From Bacillus sp. CGMCC 1.16541 (GTDB lineage: Bacteria; Bacillota; Bacilli; Bacillales; Bacillaceae_H): a stretch of DNA of 64,000 nucleotides. Numbering within the stretch: position 1 is the first letter of the stretch; every line of letters starts with the position of its first letter. Positions 62,961-64,000 of this stretch are shown one piece after another. The position numbers were made by a program, and so were the translations under genes. The notes under the pieces are model-generated. The model was given only the letters and a program-made list of their open reading frames with translations, ran no database searches and was not told where the DNA came from. Location of the stretch: assembly GCF_003184905.1 (NCBI RefSeq), contig NZ_QFRU01000028.1:1-64000 (forward strand), read 5' to 3'.

Positions 62961-63085
62961 AAATCTTCGACCGTTACTATCGTGGAACAAGCACCGGTGA
63001 ATCACATAAAGGCTCTGGCCGCGGGATGGCGATTGCGAAAGACATTGTTCAAAGTCATGGCGGTAACATTGAAATTAACAGTTAA
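62951..63085 (+). pseudogene. C-terminal remnant of a histidine kinase
   Basis: The plus-strand frame ELNQIFDRYYRGTSTGESHK then GSGRGMAIAKDIVQSHGGNI and EINS-stop matches the F- and G-boxes of a HATPase domain; the usual GSGLGLAI reads GSGRGMAI. All upstream kinase sequence is missing; it is joined to the MFS remnant on the other strand. Confidence 0.65.
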
Positions 63086-63206
63086 ATTGGTATTTTAACA
63101 ACCATTCAATTAACCGCTGTTTCATCCTCTTTTTATATTGACGAAAGAGAAAAATGGAATTAAAATAAAACCTATAAGCTGAAAGCGCTACACATCTTAT
63201 AAATAA

Positions 63207-63277
63207 GGGGCTATGGTATAATGGGATTACGCTTGACTGGCAGTCAAGTAATGCGAGTTCGATTCTCGCTAGCTCCA
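63207..63277 (+). tRNA. Atypical tRNA-Ala(GGC)
   Basis: A 71-base cloverleaf can be drawn: acceptor GGGGCTA/TAGCTCC with the alanine identity pair G3-U70, a three-pair D stem GTA/TAC, anticodon arm CTTGA-CTGGCAG-TCAAG (anticodon GGC, U33 present), a four-base variable loop, T arm GCGAG-TTCGATT-CTCGC and discriminator A. CCA is not encoded (TCT follows). The D arm (GTATAATGGGATTAC) is unlike standard Bacillus tRNA-Ala. It is solitary, not in an rRNA-linked cluster. Confidence 0.8.
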
Positions 63278-63578
63278 TCTTTCAAGTATGAAAAAGAGGC
63301 TAGGACATAATTGTTTCAGTAGATAAGATATCCGAACTATTTTGAGTTATATACTCCTAGTAGTTCGGATATTTTTGTTAATTGGAAAAACAAGTTTAAA
63401 ACAATAGTGGAATGGAGCGTAGGACACTCGACTCCTGTGGAAAACATAGCGAAGGAAGCTTTGTATCTTTCTTTCGACCTAAAACAACCTTTCTCTTTGT
63501 CGATACGAAGAAGGAATAACGAACCATAATGTCGAAATACATAATATTCCACTTCAGAGAGAAAGAGGTAGTCACACG
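63278..63578. other. Intergenic region after tRNA
   Basis: The stretch includes a hairpin terminator (63328-63378). About 63410-63450 is a segment with GTAGGACACTCGACTCCTGT that resembles short dispersed sequences I associate with Bacillaceae transposon debris; this is unconfirmed. No convincing coding frame. Confidence 0.4.
63328..63378 (+). terminator. Terminator downstream of tRNA
   Basis: ATATCCGAACTA pairs with TAGTTCGGATAT, followed by TTTTTGTT. Confidence 0.8.
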
Positions 63579-64000
63579 ATGAAGAAAATACTATTGATTG
63601 CCATAACTGTATGTATCATTGGAGGAGCATCTGGTTATTTCGGCTACAAAGCCTACACAAAACCAACTGTTTCAATAAAAGAAGTGTCAGCTAATTCAGA
63701 TGGCACAGGCACTCTTCTTGAAATTAAAGAAATAAGTAAACAACCGGTTGAAGATGAATTACCAATGGAAATGACGGAAGAACAAATTCAAAACACAATT
63801 CATGCGATGAGTCATCAAAAAGTCAAAGCAAAAGACAAATGGGGCTTCATCCCCTTAACCGATGAGCGCATTAACCGCTTACTTGATATTGTAAAAGAAA
63901 ATGAAGAAACCTATAAAGATAGCGATATATACATAGCAATCCTCACGAGATGGAAAGCACATGATTTCTCAAGAATTGATAAAGACCACAACAGCATTTG
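63579..64000 (+). CDS. Membrane-anchored DUF6241-like protein, partial at window edge
   Basis: The frame starts MKKILLIAITVCIIGGASGY with an N-terminal signal anchor, then a hydrophilic domain with MTEEQIQNTIHAMSHQKVKA and KWGFIPLTDERINRLLDIVK and RWKAHDFSRIDKDHN. It runs off the end of the window after about 140 codons. GAAAGAGGTAG lies upstream. The pattern is that of small Bacillus DUF6241 proteins of unknown function. Confidence 0.65.
   Translation, partial: MKKILLIAITVCIIGGASGYFGYKAYTKPTVSIKEVSANSDGTGTLLEIKEISKQPVEDELPMEMTEEQIQNTIHAMSHQKVKAKDKWGFIPLTDERINRLLDIVKENEETYKDSDIYIAILTRWKAHDFSRIDKDHNSI

Noticed and set aside
63337-63552. A 71-residue minus-strand frame after the tRNA.
   Set aside because: It spans a terminator hairpin, has no ribosome binding site and no family resemblance.

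Overview
The window reads as chromosomal DNA from a low-GC, endospore-forming Bacillaceae bacterium. The evidence is the gene content: a spore germinant receptor operon, an SspH-type small acid-soluble spore protein, spore-coat transglutaminase, intracellular serine protease, CssRS/HtrA/PrsA secretion-stress genes, HemAT, a ThrD-type aspartokinase, a Mg2+ M-box riboswitch, and AGGAGG-type ribosome binding sites. Species cannot be fixed from the sequence. Most genes lie on the minus strand. There is no prophage, intact insertion sequence or CRISPR array.

Layout. 0-6 kb: a thiaminase-II tail fragment, a cold-shock gene, sspH, an ArsR regulator plus aldehyde dehydrogenase behind a long palindromic operator, a MerR-HTH coiled-coil protein, the intracellular protease and a tiny toxin-like membrane peptide. 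6-10.5 kb: a four-gene germinant receptor operon (D-B-A-C). 10.6-16 kb: Cu/Zn-SOD lipoprotein, then htrA-prsA divergent from cssRS. 16-27.5 kb: YeeE/YedE transporter, YusW-like lipoprotein, aspartokinase, a secreted beta-propeller protein, prfC, an ECF sigma factor and the tldE/tldD pair. 27.7-32.3 kb: a peptide-resistance-type ABC transporter (ATPase and two permeases) and a two-component system, ending on a leftover MsrB tail. 32-41 kb: APH-like kinase, lipoprotein, tgl, VOC protein, manganese catalase, YuzF-like protein, a scar of decayed MFS and luciferase-like genes, several tiny proteins and folD. 41-50 kb: AI-2E-family permease, FtsW/SpoVE-type protein, CapA-type protein, mgtE with its M-box, an SDR with an altered catalytic motif, and a secreted alpha/beta hydrolase.

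51.6-57.4 kb is the most unusual part. A stand-alone cobalamin-binding protein carrying the Wx9EH motif of CarH photoreceptors overlaps an orphan histidine kinase gene, with an ABM-type monooxygenase and a small helical protein behind them. HemAT and a second orphan kinase with a sporulation-kinase-type N-terminus are next door. This looks like a light/oxygen/redox sensory island that may feed a phosphorelay.

57.4-64 kb: BioF-like synthase, a second cold-shock gene whose leader shares an RNA element with the first, DUF2750 and DUF3231 proteins, frameshifted and decayed genes (an unknown protein, an MFS permease, a histidine-kinase tail), a lone atypical tRNA-Ala(GGC), and the start of a membrane-anchored protein cut by the window edge.
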